64,000 bases of DNA from Agromyces subbeticus DSM 16689 (GTDB lineage Bacteria > Actinomycetota > Actinomycetes > Actinomycetales > Microbacteriaceae), in the NCBI RefSeq assembly GCF_000421565.1, contig NZ_ATXG01000005.1:1-64000 (forward strand), in the 5' to 3' direction. Below are positions 33,767 to 42,754 of this stretch, in pieces (within the stretch, counting starts at the first letter, position 1; every line of letters begins with the position of its first letter). A program made the position numbers and the translations under genes. The notes beneath the pieces were generated by a model that saw only the letters and a program-made list of their open reading frames with translations, was not told the origin of the DNA and did not search any database.

Positions 33767-36700
33767 TCAGGCGGTCGCGCGGCGCTTCCGCTGCACCACG
33801 AACACGGTGATCGCGGCGATCGCCAGCACCATCAGTGCCGCGGCGAGCCAGATGAGCCAGGTCGCCTGGCTGTCGGCCGCGGTGTTCTGCGCTTCGAGCT
33901 GCGTGGCCGCCGCCGGCTTCACCTCGGGCTTCGCAGCCGCGGCTTCGGCCTCGATGCCGCAATCGGCCGGCACGCCGATCGAGAACGAGACCGGGTCGAG
34001 CTCCTCGCCTGCGGTGTACGTGCCGAACGCGGCGGCACCCTCCTCGGTGAAGACGGCGGGGGCCGCCGTCGCCACGAGCGCGTCGCCGTCGCGAGCGAGC
34101 ACGTCGCCGAGGTCGAGCTTCGCGAACCGCACCGACTGCGCCGTGACGGGCTGACCGTCTTGGGTCGTACCGGTCACGTCGAGACGCAGGTAGCCCTCAT
34201 CACCGCCGACGAGCTCGATCGACGGGTTCGCGATCGTCGTGTCGAGTGCACCGTCGTGACCCGTGAACTTCACCGAACCCGGGAACGTGACGAGCCCGCG
34301 GCCGGTGGCCGCCTCGACCGACCCGGCACCACCGGTGAACGAGAAGACGCCGTCGGCCTCGCTTGCGCCGGTCACCGTCCACTCGCCGTTCGCGATGCCG
34401 CCCTCGAGGTACTGCAGGAACGACTGCTTGAAGCCCCAGTGGAGCGTCGCGGCCGTGACGGTGCACAGGCCGGCGGGCGCCGCGATCGTGAATCGGATAC
34501 CCTTGGCGATCGAGCCCTGGAAGGTGAGCGTGTGCTCGCCCGCCTCGAGGCCGGCGGGCAGGCTGCCCGTCCAGCTGACAACGCCGTTCGCGTCGGCGAC
34601 CAGGTCTCGTGCGAGCACCGTGGGCGTCGAGTAGACGACGACCATGATGCCGGTCTCAGCGGGCTGGAAGCCGTCGGCGGTGACCGTGACGGTCTTGCCC
34701 TCGACGAGAGCGGCGAGGGTCGCGGTGTCGAGTTCGATGCCGGTCGTGGCGGGCGGGGCCGGCGGCACGACGGCCAGCGGGGTCGCCCGCGCCGCAGCCG
34801 CCACTGTTCCCGAATTACCGGCGGGCGCTGCTCCCGGCGTGCCGATCACCGCAGTGAGCGGATCGAGGGTCTTGCCCGCCGAGTAGTAGCCGTCGAAAGC
34901 CGTCGCGCCGGCGGCCGTGAGGGTCACCGGTGCACCCGCGAACCTCGTGGCACCGCTCGCGATGGACTTCGACGCTGCGCCGAGGTCGACGGTCGCGAAG
35001 TCGACCCGGGAGCCGTTGACCGTGAGTTCGAGCACTCCGCTCGTCGCGGTCGTGGCGCGCAGAGTCGGATTCGCGAACGTCAGGTCGAGCAGTCCGCCGT
35101 GGCCCGTGAACCGCACCGAGCCGGCGTAACCGGCGGTGCCGGTTCCGGTGATCGGGCTGTACGTGCCACCGGTCTGGCCGAACTGGAAGGCACCGCCCGA
35201 CTGCGTCGCGCCACCGCCGACCGAGATCGAGCCCTTCGCAGTGTCACCGGCGATGTACCGGCGGAAGTCGCCCGAGACTCCCCACGAGAGCGAGCCGCTC
35301 GCGACCGGAACACTCGTGCCGGGTTGCGCGGGCGTCGTCGGCGGGGTGGTGGGCGGGGTCGTCGGCGGCGTGATCTCGTCGGCGAACGAGATCGGCGTGG
35401 AGGTCTCGAAGGCCGCGACCTTGGCGCCGCTGCCGGCGTACGTGTAGACGCCGTAGTGGCCGTCGTCGAGGGCCTTGTCGAACTCGCGCACCGTCAGCTC
35501 GACCTCGAACGAGCCGTCGGCGCCGATCGCGACCGCACCGGCGGGAGCACCGCCGATGGCGGCGACATCCGCTGCATCGACGACCCACTTCTGCGAATCG
35601 GCGACGCGGGCTGACGATGGGGCGCCCGCGCTCGGCTTCCAGTTCTCGAGGAACGAGCCGAAGACAACGTAAGCCCCGGCGAACCTGCCCGCGAGCGGCG
35701 GTCGCACTCCATCGGTCGCTGGGGCGTTGGGAACGAACCCGGTTCCCGTGACCGTGACCGTCTCACCCGAGGCGTTGAGCTTGCTCGTCTTCGAGACGGT
35801 GACGGTCGGCGTCACTGGCTCGGGCTTCGGCTTCGCGATGGCAATCGGGGCGAAGGCGTCGAGCGAGCGGTCGGTGACCGAGAGGCCGTGGGCCGCGGAT
35901 GTCGCGGCGACGTACTGCTTCGCCGGGTCGAACGATCCGGCAGGCACCTTCAGCGTCGTCGTGAACGCACCGTCGACCATCTTCGACGCCGGCACCCATG
36001 CGAGCGCCAGCCAGCCGGTCGCGACGAGCGGCCCGCTGCCGTTCCAGATGCTCGCGTCGCCGAGCAGCACGTACGCGCCGTTCTTCGCGCCGTCACCGAC
36101 GTAGCCGGTGCCCGAGACCGTGAAAGTGTGCTCGACTGCGGGGTCGACGTCCGTCGCCGGCGTCACGCTCAGCACCGGGTCTGCGACGGGCTTCGGCTGG
36201 GCGATCGCGATCGGGGCGAAGGCGTCGAGCGAGCGATCGGTGACCGAGAGGCCATGGGCGGCGGATGTCGCGGCGACGTACTGCTTCGCCGGATCGAAGC
36301 TGCCCACGGGAACCTTCAGCGTCGTGGTGAACGCCCCGTCGACCATCTTCGACGCCGGCACCCACGCGAGCGCCAGCCAGCCGGTCGCGACGAGCGGCCC
36401 GCTGCCGTTCCAGATGCTCGCGTCGCCGAGCAGCACGTAGGCGCCGTTCGCGGCACCCGGGCCGACGTAGCCGGTGCCCGAGACCGTGAAGGTGTTCTCG
36501 ATCGATGGGTCGACCTGGGTGGCCGGCGAGATCGACAGCGTCGGCTCGATCGCGGCGGCTGCCGCGGCCGGCGCGGTCTCGGCCGGCGCGGCGATGCCGG
36601 ACGCGGCCTCCGTCGTCGGCTCGGTCTCCGCCGGAGCCGATGCGGTTGCCGATGCCGACGCCGGAGGCGCCTGGGGGCCGGCCGATTGCGCGGCATCCGC

Positions 36701-36907
36701 CGGCGCAGCCTCTGGTACGACGGGCTCCTGCGTCGGCGCGGCATCCTGCGGCGCAGGCTCCTGCGAGACGGCCGCCGGCGGAGCGAACTCCTCGGCGAAC
36801 GCCGGTGCAGTCGCGAGCGTCGAGCCGCCGAGGGCGAGCAGCGCCGCGAGGGCGGCGGCGAGCCAGCGCCCTCCCGCACGGGTGGATATCGATGACGGTG
36901 TCTTCAC
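33767..36907 (-). CDS. HtaA-domain haem-binding surface protein
   Basis: The 1046-residue protein has a signal peptide (AALAALLALGG...PAFA), a Pro/Ala/Glu linker, two near-identical 122-residue Ig-like modules plus a third diverged one, then two HtaA domains at about nt 35310-34830 and 34460-33970 separated by another Ig-like module, and a C-terminal helix with an RKRRATA stop-transfer tail. Both HtaA domains keep a Tyr near the start (FRRYIAG, FLQYLEG) and a His in FTGH(G/D)G, positions known to hold haem in Corynebacterium HtaA. GTG 36907 is chosen for GGAGGA seven bases upstream. Divergent from hmuTUV under iron boxes; it should capture haem outside and hand it to HmuT. Confidence 0.9.
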   Translation of the reverse strand: MKTPSSISTRAGGRWLAAALAALLALGGSTLATAPAFAEEFAPPAAVSQEPAPQDAAPTQEPVVPEAAPADAAQSAGPQAPPASASATASAPAETEPTTEAASGIAAPAETAPAAAAAAIEPTLSISPATQVDPSIENTFTVSGTGYVGPGAANGAYVLLGDASIWNGSGPLVATGWLALAWVPASKMVDGAFTTTLKVPVGSFDPAKQYVAATSAAHGLSVTDRSLDAFAPIAIAQPKPVADPVLSVTPATDVDPAVEHTFTVSGTGYVGDGAKNGAYVLLGDASIWNGSGPLVATGWLALAWVPASKMVDGAFTTTLKVPAGSFDPAKQYVAATSAAHGLSVTDRSLDAFAPIAIAKPKPEPVTPTVTVSKTSKLNASGETVTVTGTGFVPNAPATDGVRPPLAGRFAGAYVVFGSFLENWKPSAGAPSSARVADSQKWVVDAADVAAIGGAPAGAVAIGADGSFEVELTVREFDKALDDGHYGVYTYAGSGAKVAAFETSTPISFADEITPPTTPPTTPPTTPAQPGTSVPVASGSLSWGVSGDFRRYIAGDTAKGSISVGGGATQSGGAFQFGQTGGTYSPITGTGTAGYAGSVRFTGHGGLLDLTFANPTLRATTATSGVLELTVNGSRVDFATVDLGAASKSIASGATRFAGAPVTLTAAGATAFDGYYSAGKTLDPLTAVIGTPGAAPAGNSGTVAAAARATPLAVVPPAPPATTGIELDTATLAALVEGKTVTVTADGFQPAETGIMVVVYSTPTVLARDLVADANGVVSWTGSLPAGLEAGEHTLTFQGSIAKGIRFTIAAPAGLCTVTAATLHWGFKQSFLQYLEGGIANGEWTVTGASEADGVFSFTGGAGSVEAATGRGLVTFPGSVKFTGHDGALDTTIANPSIELVGGDEGYLRLDVTGTTQDGQPVTAQSVRFAKLDLGDVLARDGDALVATAAPAVFTEEGAAAFGTYTAGEELDPVSFSIGVPADCGIEAEAAAAKPEVKPAAATQLEAQNTAADSQATWLIWLAAALMVLAIAAITVFVVQRKRRATA
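35810..36541. repeat. 366-bp tandem duplication inside the HtaA-domain gene
   Basis: Two consecutive 366-bp (122-codon) units are nearly identical over long stretches, for example the segments beginning at 35835 and 36201. The similarity at silent positions indicates recent duplication or gene conversion. Confidence 0.8.
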
Positions 36908-36991
36908 GACGCGGTCCTCCAGGCATGGCGAAGCCGCGGCGCGCACAGGGCGCTCCGCGGCATCGCGAGGGGTGATCGAGGGAAAGCCGAG

Positions 36992-37010
36992 TTAGGTAAG
37001 GCTCAACTAA
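36992..37010. promoter_or_regulatory. Iron box 1 (DtxR/IdeR-like)
   Basis: TTAGGTAAGGCTCAACTAA matches the 19-bp DtxR/IdeR consensus TTAGGTTAGGCTAACCTAA at 16 positions. It is 85 bp upstream of the HtaA-domain gene. Confidence 0.8.
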
Positions 37011-37047
37011 GAATGAAGCTAGAGTGATCACGCCGCCCTGTCAACTT

Positions 37048-37066
37048 TAAGGTAAGGCTTACCTCA
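37048..37066. promoter_or_regulatory. Iron box 2 (DtxR/IdeR-like)
   Basis: TAAGGTAAGGCTTACCTCA matches the same consensus at 15 of 19 positions and ends one base before the hmuT start codon, so a bound regulator would block hmuTUV directly. Confidence 0.8.
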
Positions 37067-37067
37067 C

Positions 37068-38201
37068 TTGGCTACCTTCATCGCCTCCCGTCGTTCATCG
37101 CGCCATGCGTACGTCGCCCTGCTCGTCGCAACCGCGCTGCTCACGAGCGGCTGCGCCGCGGCAGCATCCGGATCCGCCGCCGAGCCGCACTGCGAGGCCA
37201 GTGCGCTTCCATTCGCCGAGCTCGCGATCGACGAGGCTCCGCGCGCCGTCGAGGGTCCGTCGACCGCGTGTCTCGCCGACGCCGCGCTGCCGACGATCAC
37301 GTCCCACGAGTCGCCGCAACTCCCGGCGACGGTCACCGACGACGAGGGCACCGAGGTCACGGTGACGGATGCGTCGCGCATCCTCGCCCTCGATGTCGCA
37401 GGTTCGCTCGCGGCGACGGTGTTCGGACTCGGCCTCGGCGACCGCGTCGTCGGGCGTGACAGCTCGACCGGGTTCGCCGAGGCATCCGCTCTGCCGGTGG
37501 TGACGCAGGGCGGGCACAACCTGACCGCCGAGGCGCTGCTCGCGCTCGACCCGAGCGTCGTGATCACCGACACCACCCTCGGCCCGCTCGACGTGCTCGA
37601 CCAGCTCCGCGACAGCGGAATCCCCGTCGTGATCACCACGTCGGAGCGCAGCCTCGACAACATCGACGAGCTCATCGGGCAAGTGGCCGCTGCCCTCGGC
37701 GTGCCCGAGCGGGGGCGGCTCCTCACCGAGCAGGTCGACGCCGACCTCGCCCGGGTGCTCGCCGACATCGACGCGGCAGTCCCCGACGACCCGGCCGTGC
37801 GGCCGCGCATCGCGTTCCTCTACGTGCGCGGCTCGGCGAACGTCTACTACCTCTTCGGCGCCGAGTCGGGCGCCGATTCGCTCATCGAGTCCATCGGCGG
37901 CGTCGACATCGCGAGCGAGATCGGCTGGCAGGGCATGCGGCCCGTCACGGCCGAAGCACTCGTGGCGGCCCAGCCCGATCTCGTGCTGCTGATGAGCGGC
38001 GGGCTCGACTCGGTGGGCGGCGTCGACGGACTGCTCGAGCGGGTTCCGGCGCTGGCCTCGACCCCCGCCGGCGTGCATCGACGATTCGTCGACATGGCCG
38101 ACACCGAGATCCTGAGCTTCGGCCCCCGCGCACCGCAGGTGGTCGAGGCCCTCGCCCGGGCGGTGTGGGCACCGGCGCAGTCGGGGTTCCTCGATGAGTA
38201 G
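37068..38201 (+). CDS. hmuT: Haemin ABC transporter substrate-binding lipoprotein
   Basis: The 377-residue lipoprotein has lipobox LTSGC and a class III binding fold (BtuF/HmuT): ASRILALDVAGSLAATVFGLGLGDRVVG cannot be cut shorter than VGRDSST, then ALDPSVVITDTTLGPLDVL and YVRGSANVYYLFGAESGADSLIESIGG in parts. The start is assigned to TTG 37068 because no ATG or GTG precedes the signal peptide; AGGTAAGG in the iron box could double as a ribosome binding site. It overlaps hmuU by eight bases. It receives haem from the HtaA-domain protein. Confidence 0.88.
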   Translation: MATFIASRRSSRHAYVALLVATALLTSGCAAAASGSAAEPHCEASALPFAELAIDEAPRAVEGPSTACLADAALPTITSHESPQLPATVTDDEGTEVTVTDASRILALDVAGSLAATVFGLGLGDRVVGRDSSTGFAEASALPVVTQGGHNLTAEALLALDPSVVITDTTLGPLDVLDQLRDSGIPVVITTSERSLDNIDELIGQVAAALGVPERGRLLTEQVDADLARVLADIDAAVPDDPAVRPRIAFLYVRGSANVYYLFGAESGADSLIESIGGVDIASEIGWQGMRPVTAEALVAAQPDLVLLMSGGLDSVGGVDGLLERVPALASTPAGVHRRFVDMADTEILSFGPRAPQVVEALARAVWAPAQSGFLDE

Positions 38202-39327
38202 CGTGCGAGGCACCGGCACGGTCACGACCCCGGCCGACGATGTGGTGCCCATGCTCGGCGCCACGAGAGGGCGACCGACTGTGCCCCGAGGCGGCCTGCG
38301 CCTCCGCCACGCGGTGCTCTTCGGCGGGCTCGCGCTCGCGCTCGGGGCGTGCGTGATCGTCTCGGCGGGCGCCGGCCAATTGCCCGTCGCACCGGCGGAG
38401 GTCTGGACGTCGCTGCTGCGCGGGCTCGGCCTGAGCGATGCGCCCGAGGCGCTGCCGAACACCGACTCGGCGCTCTGGAACATCCGCTTCCCACGCATCG
38501 CGATGGCACTGCTCATCGGCGCGGCACTCGCCATGGCCGGCACGGTCATGCAGGCGATCTTCGCGAACCCGCTCGCCGAACCCGGTGTCGTGGGCGTCTC
38601 TTCGGGCGCCGCGCTCGGCGCCGCCGCCGCGATCGTGCTCGGCTGGACCGCCCTCGGCGATTGGGTGACGGCGACCGCCGCATTCGTCGCGGGGCTCGGT
38701 GCGACGCTCGTCGTCTACCTCGCGAGCCGCGCCGGCGGCCGCACCGAGATCGTGACCCTGGTGCTCACCGGCATCGCGATCAACGCCTTCGCGGGCGGCG
38801 CGCTCGCGTTTCTCACCTTCATCGGCGACACCGGCTCACGTGAGGAGATCGTGTTCTGGCAGCTCGGCTCGCTGAACGGCGCTCGCTGGCCCGAGGTGGC
38901 GGTCATGCTCCCGCTCGTCGTCACCGCGGGCGCCGCCGCGCTCGTGCTCGGCCGCACCCTCGACCTCTTCTCGCTCGGCGAGCGCGGCGCGCGTCATCTC
39001 GGCGTGCGGGTCGAGGCGGTGCGCATCATCGCGATCGTCGTCGTGGCCGTGCTCGTCTGCTCGGCGGTCGCCTTCGCGGGCATCATCGCGTTCGTCGGGC
39101 TCATCGTGCCGCACCTCATGCGCATGGTGATCGGCCCCGCCCACCGCCCGCTGCTCGTGGCGAGCGCCCTCGGCGGCGCCCTTCTGCTGCTGCTCGCCGA
39201 TCTTGCGGCCCGCACGATGGTGCCGATGGCCGACCTTCCGATCGGCATGCTCACCTCGCTCATCGGCGGCCCGTTCTTCTTCTGGTTGCTGCGCCGCACG
39301 CGCCGCCGTTCGGGAGGCTGGGGATGA
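38194..39327 (+). CDS. hmuU: Haemin ABC transporter permease
   Basis: The 377-residue FecCD-type permease has about ten helices after a 45-residue cytosolic N-terminus. Family marks are WNIRFPRIAMALLIGAALA, ANPLAEPGVVGVSSGAALG and the ATPase-contact AFVGLIVPHLMRMVIGPAHR. ATG 38194 lies within the hmuT stop overlap. It forms the membrane channel for haem with HmuV. Confidence 0.94.
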   Translation: MSSVRGTGTVTTPADDVVPMLGATRGRPTVPRGGLRLRHAVLFGGLALALGACVIVSAGAGQLPVAPAEVWTSLLRGLGLSDAPEALPNTDSALWNIRFPRIAMALLIGAALAMAGTVMQAIFANPLAEPGVVGVSSGAALGAAAAIVLGWTALGDWVTATAAFVAGLGATLVVYLASRAGGRTEIVTLVLTGIAINAFAGGALAFLTFIGDTGSREEIVFWQLGSLNGARWPEVAVMLPLVVTAGAAALVLGRTLDLFSLGERGARHLGVRVEAVRIIAIVVVAVLVCSAVAFAGIIAFVGLIVPHLMRMVIGPAHRPLLVASALGGALLLLLADLAARTMVPMADLPIGMLTSLIGGPFFFWLLRRTRRRSGGWG

Positions 39328-40157
39328 GCCGGCAGCAGCAGGAAGCGCGCGCAGCCACAGGCACCGGCGCCGTGACGGATGCCTCGGCCCGGCTCGCCCT
39401 GACTGCCACGGGCCTCGCCGTCGAGATCGACGGCGCACGGTTGCTCGAGGGCGTCGACTTCACCGCAGCCCCGGGCCGGGTGCACGCGCTCATCGGCCCG
39501 AACGGGGCGGGCAAGTCGACCCTGCTCGCGGCGCTCGCGGGCGATCGCGCCACCGCGGCGGGCACCGTGCTGCTCGACGGCACGCCCGTCGCGCAGCATG
39601 CGCCGAAGGCACTCGCACGGCTGCGTGCCGTGCTCACGCAAGAGCACATGGTCTCGTTCCCGTTTCCGGTGCGCGAGATCGTGGCGATGGGCCGCCACCC
39701 GTGGGCCGGCACGGATGCCGCCGACGACGACGACCTCGCGATCGAGGCGGCCATGGCCGCAACGGACGTCTCGCACCTCGCCGCCCGCACCGTGCCGTCG
39801 CTCTCGGGCGGCGAGCGGGCGCGCGTCGCCCTCGCGCGCATCGTCGCCCAGCGCACACCTGTGCTGCTGCTCGACGAGCCGACGGCGGCGCTCGACCTGA
39901 AGCACCAGGAGGACGTGCTGCGCCTCGCCCGCGCGCACGCCGCAGCGGGCGCCACGGTCGTGGTCGTGCTGCACGACCTCAATCTCGCGGCCGCCTACGC
40001 CGATGACGTCACCCTGCTGCGACTCGGTCGGGTCGTCGCGACCGGCGCACCGGCCGAGGTGCTCACGGCCGAGCGCATCGAGGCGGTCTACGGGCAGCCC
40101 GTCGACGTCGTGCCGCACCCGCGCACCGGGGCGCCACTCGTGCTGCCGGTGCGGTGA
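39324..40157 (+). CDS. hmuV: Haemin ABC transporter ATP-binding protein
   Basis: The 277-residue ATPase has Walker A GPNGAGKST, the signature LSGGERARVALAR, Walker B VLLLDEPTAALD and the switch His in VVLHDLNLAAAYAD. It overlaps hmuU by four bases (ATGA). It is the last gene of hmuTUV; the next gene is on the opposite strand nine bases later with no clear terminator hairpin. Confidence 0.95.
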   Translation: MSRQQQEARAATGTGAVTDASARLALTATGLAVEIDGARLLEGVDFTAAPGRVHALIGPNGAGKSTLLAALAGDRATAAGTVLLDGTPVAQHAPKALARLRAVLTQEHMVSFPFPVREIVAMGRHPWAGTDAADDDDLAIEAAMAATDVSHLAARTVPSLSGGERARVALARIVAQRTPVLLLDEPTAALDLKHQEDVLRLARAHAAAGATVVVVLHDLNLAAAYADDVTLLRLGRVVATGAPAEVLTAERIEAVYGQPVDVVPHPRTGAPLVLPVR

Positions 40158-40166
40158 CGCGATGGC

Positions 40167-40550
40167 TCAGCGAACGATCGGCAGCACCTCGGTGAGGTCG
40201 GCCCGCTGCCCTGAGGCGTGCACGCGACCGTTGGCACGGGCGTCGGCCCAGGAGAGGTCGCCCGATGCGAGGGCGAGCCACGTTGTGACATCCGTCTCGA
40301 CGACGTTCGGTGGTGTGCCCCGCGTGTGCTTCGGCCCCTCGATGCACTGCACCGCGCCGAACGGCGGCACGCGCACCTCGACGGTGCCGCCGGGCGCCTG
40401 CTCGGCGAGCAGCTGCAGCGAGTAGCGCACCGCGAGCGCGAGCGTCGACCGATCGACGGATGTCGCGGCATCCGCCCCATCGGCGGTGACCAACTGCACG
40501 ACGGTCATCGCCGCCCGCCCGATGTCGTCGCCGATCCTCACGCGTGCCAT
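40167..40550 (-). CDS. SCP2-like (sterol carrier family) protein
   Basis: The 127-residue soluble protein is all of one SCP2-like fold: VEVRVPPFGAVQCIEGP, then RGTPPNVVETDVTTWLALASG and ASGQRADLTEVLPIV, a pattern conserved in the actinobacterial family that lies near purF in mycobacteria. ATG 40550 is preferred over the long upstream frame; GAGAAT lies seven bases before it. It has no sterol partner in the window. Position next to lspA-purD suggests it is a relic of the ancestral pur neighbourhood. The ligand is unknown. Confidence 0.82.
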   Translation of the reverse strand: MARVRIGDDIGRAAMTVVQLVTADGADAATSVDRSTLALAVRYSLQLLAEQAPGGTVEVRVPPFGAVQCIEGPKHTRGTPPNVVETDVTTWLALASGDLSWADARANGRVHASGQRADLTEVLPIVR

Positions 40551-40584
40551 GCCCACCATTCTCCCACCCGTGGGCGAGCCGCGC

Positions 40585-41190
40585 TCAGGAAGCGGCGGAG
40601 GCCGGCGAATCCGTGGTGCCGGGATCGGTGTCGGCCGGGTCGGTTGTCTCGGCATCGGCCGCGCGCCCGCCCCTGATCGTGATGCCCATGAACGTCAGCA
40701 CGAGGATCATCACGGCGCCGGCGAAGATCGCGATGTCGGCGACGTTGCCGATGAAGAGGTTGCCGTAGCCGATGAAGTCGACGACGTGCCCACGGCCGAA
40801 GCCCGGTTCGCGGAACAGCCGGTCGCCGAGGTGGGTGATCGCGCCGCCCAGCAGGAGTCCGAACGCGATCGTCCAGCCGATGGAGCCGACCCGCCAGGCG
40901 AACCACGCGACGGCGATCGCGCCGATGCCGGCGAGGATCGCGAAGATCCAGGTGAAGCCGGTGCCGATCGAGAACGCGGCGCCCGGGTTGTAGACGAGCA
41001 CGAACCGGATGAGCTCGCCGATCACGGGAATGGTGCGGCCGTCGCCGAGCTCGGCCTCGGCCCACCACTTGCTGCCCTGGTCGATGAGCACGACGACCAC
41101 TGCGATCGCGAGCACCCACCAGAAGAGACGGTGCCGGCCGGTGCTGGGAAGGTCTCGCGCGTCGTCGGCGCCGGGGCTCACTGAGGTCAC
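40585..41190 (-). CDS. lspA: Lipoprotein signal peptidase
   Basis: The 201-residue type II signal peptidase has four helices. It cleaves prolipoproteins before the lipid-modified Cys; this window alone supplies two clients, HmuT and the sugar-binding protein. LIDQGSKWWAE, VYNPGAAFS, the first catalytic Asp in GDRLFR and the second in FIGNVADIAIF are present. The usual GN of the GNLxDR motif is replaced: the protein reads AITHLGDR. GTG 41190 is chosen, since GAGAAT lies seven bases upstream and would include ATG 41199. The C-terminus is an acidic, disordered tail. Confidence 0.93.
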   Translation of the reverse strand: MTSVSPGADDARDLPSTGRHRLFWWVLAIAVVVVLIDQGSKWWAEAELGDGRTIPVIGELIRFVLVYNPGAAFSIGTGFTWIFAILAGIGAIAVAWFAWRVGSIGWTIAFGLLLGGAITHLGDRLFREPGFGRGHVVDFIGYGNLFIGNVADIAIFAGAVMILVLTFMGITIRGGRAADAETTDPADTDPGTTDSPASAAS

Positions 41191-41268
41191 CCGCACCATT
41201 CTCGCAGCCCGCTCGAGCGCGCCGGGCCGTCGAGCCGATGCAGCGCGTCATCGCGGTGGCCGAAGGGG

Positions 41269-41274
41269 TAGCCT
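41269..41274 (+). promoter_or_regulatory. -10 element of leaderless purD
   Basis: TAGCCT at 41269-41274 followed by six bases and the purD GTG. Confidence 0.6.
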
Positions 41275-41280
41275 GAACCG

Positions 41281-42624
41281 GTGAGAATCCTGGTCCTCGG
41301 CTCCGGCGCGCGCGAGCACGCCATCATCCTCGCGCTCCTCGACGAGGAGGCCGGCCACGAGATCATCGCCGCTCCCGGCAATGCCGGCATCGCGGCATCC
41401 CACACCTCGTCGGCCCGCGGCAGCGTCACGACCATCGCCCTCGATGCCGCCGATCCCGGCCTCGTCACCGACTACGCCCTCGACAACGACATCGAATTCG
41501 TCGTCATCGGCCCAGAGGCGCCGCTCGTCGCCGGCGTCGCCGATGCCCTGCGCACCCGCGGCATCGCCGTGTTCGGCCCGGGCAAGGCCGCGGCAGCGCT
41601 CGAAGGCTCGAAGACGTTCGCGAAGCGCATCATGGAGACCGCCGGCGTGCCCACCGGGCGGGCGAACCTCGCCGAGACGCTCGAGGCCGTCGAGGCGACC
41701 CTCGACGAGTTCGGCTCGCCCTATGTCGTGAAGGCCGACGGACTCGCAGCGGGCAAGGGCGTGCTCGTCACCGACGACCGCGCCGCTGCAGTTGCGCACG
41801 CCACCCACTACCTGCAGCAGGGCCCCGTGCTGATCGAGGAGTTCCTCGACGGCCAGGAGGTCTCGCTCTTCCTGCTCTCCGACGGCACCAACGTGCTGCC
41901 GCTCTCGCCGGCGCAGGACTACAAGCGCTTGCGCGACGGCGACGCCGGCCCGAACACCGGCGGCATGGGCGCCTACTCCCCCCTGCCGTGGCTCGCCGAC
42001 GCCGACGACGGCCGGGGCGGTCGCTTCGGCAGCGAGCAGGCGTTCGTCGACGAGGTCATCGAGACGATCGCACTGCCCACGGTGCGCCAGCTCGCCACCG
42101 AGCAGACGCCGTTCATCGGGCTCCTCTACGCGGGCCTCATCCTCACCACTCGCGGCATCCGCGTCATCGAGTTCAACGCCCGGTTCGGCGACCCCGAGAC
42201 GCAGGTCGTGCTGCCGCGGCTCGAGACCCCCCTGTCGGGCCTGCTCTACGCCGCGGCGACCGGCGGGCTCGGCTCGCTGCCGCGCCCGGTCTTCCGGCCG
42301 GATGCCGCGGTCACGGTCGTGCTCGCGAGTGAGGGGTACCCCGAGGCGCCCGAGACCGGGCGGCCGATCGAGGGCATCGAGGCCGCGGCATCCGTGGCCG
42401 GCGTGCACCTCGCCCATGCCGCGACGGCCATCGGTGCGGCGAGTGCCACCGGCACGGCGACCGATGATCTGCCGCTCATCGCCACCGGCGGCCGCGTGCT
42501 CAACGTGGTCGCCGTCGGCGACGGCTTCGCCGAGGCGCGCCGCCGGGCCTACGAGGCCCTCGCGCACCTCAGGCTCGACGGCGGCCAGTACCGCACCGAC
42601 ATCGCGGCTCGCGTCACCGAATAG
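41281..42624 (+). CDS. purD: Phosphoribosylamine-glycine ligase (GARS)
   Basis: The 447-residue ATP-grasp enzyme performs step two of purine synthesis. It starts [15 protein letters not shown]; the ATP site shows [15 protein letters not shown]; the metal and substrate loop reads [15 protein letters not shown] and [13 protein letters not shown]. Full length for the monofunctional bacterial form. GTG 41281 is fixed by TAGCCT six bases upstream, so the mRNA is leaderless. purC follows after 130 bp with its own promoter. Confidence 0.97.
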   Translation: MRILVLGSGAREHAIILALLDEEAGHEIIAAPGNAGIAASHTSSARGSVTTIALDAADPGLVTDYALDNDIEFVVIGPEAPLVAGVADALRTRGIAVFGPGKAAAALEGSKTFAKRIMETAGVPTGRANLAETLEAVEATLDEFGSPYVVKADGLAAGKGVLVTDDRAAAVAHATHYLQQGPVLIEEFLDGQEVSLFLLSDGTNVLPLSPAQDYKRLRDGDAGPNTGGMGAYSPLPWLADADDGRGGRFGSEQAFVDEVIETIALPTVRQLATEQTPFIGLLYAGLILTTRGIRVIEFNARFGDPETQVVLPRLETPLSGLLYAAATGGLGSLPRPVFRPDAAVTVVLASEGYPEAPETGRPIEGIEAAASVAGVHLAHAATAIGAASATGTATDDLPLIATGGRVLNVVAVGDGFAEARRRAYEALAHLRLDGGQYRTDIAARVTE

Positions 42625-42652
42625 CGAGTGCTTGAAGCTTGCGCACCAGCCC

Positions 42653-42722
42653 GAGTACCCGACGTGCGCCCAAGGTCGATTCGCGCGTGCACGACGGGTC
42701 CTCGTGGGCACATCGGGTACTC
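42653..42722. repeat. Inverted repeat between purD and purC
   Basis: GAGTACCCGACGTGCGCCCA (42653-42672) pairs with TGGGCACATCGGGTACTC (42705-42722) apart from one mismatch and a two-base bulge. The loop is about 32 nt. It lies just upstream of the purC promoter and 28 bases after purD, so it could act as a terminator or as an operator. Confidence 0.6.
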
Positions 42723-42742
42723 CAGCGTCAGCGCGACGCTCG

Positions 42743-42748
42743 TAAACT
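42743..42748 (+). promoter_or_regulatory. -10 element of leaderless purC
   Basis: TAAACT at 42743-42748, exactly six bases before the purC GTG. Confidence 0.65.
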
Positions 42749-42754
42749 GGGGCG

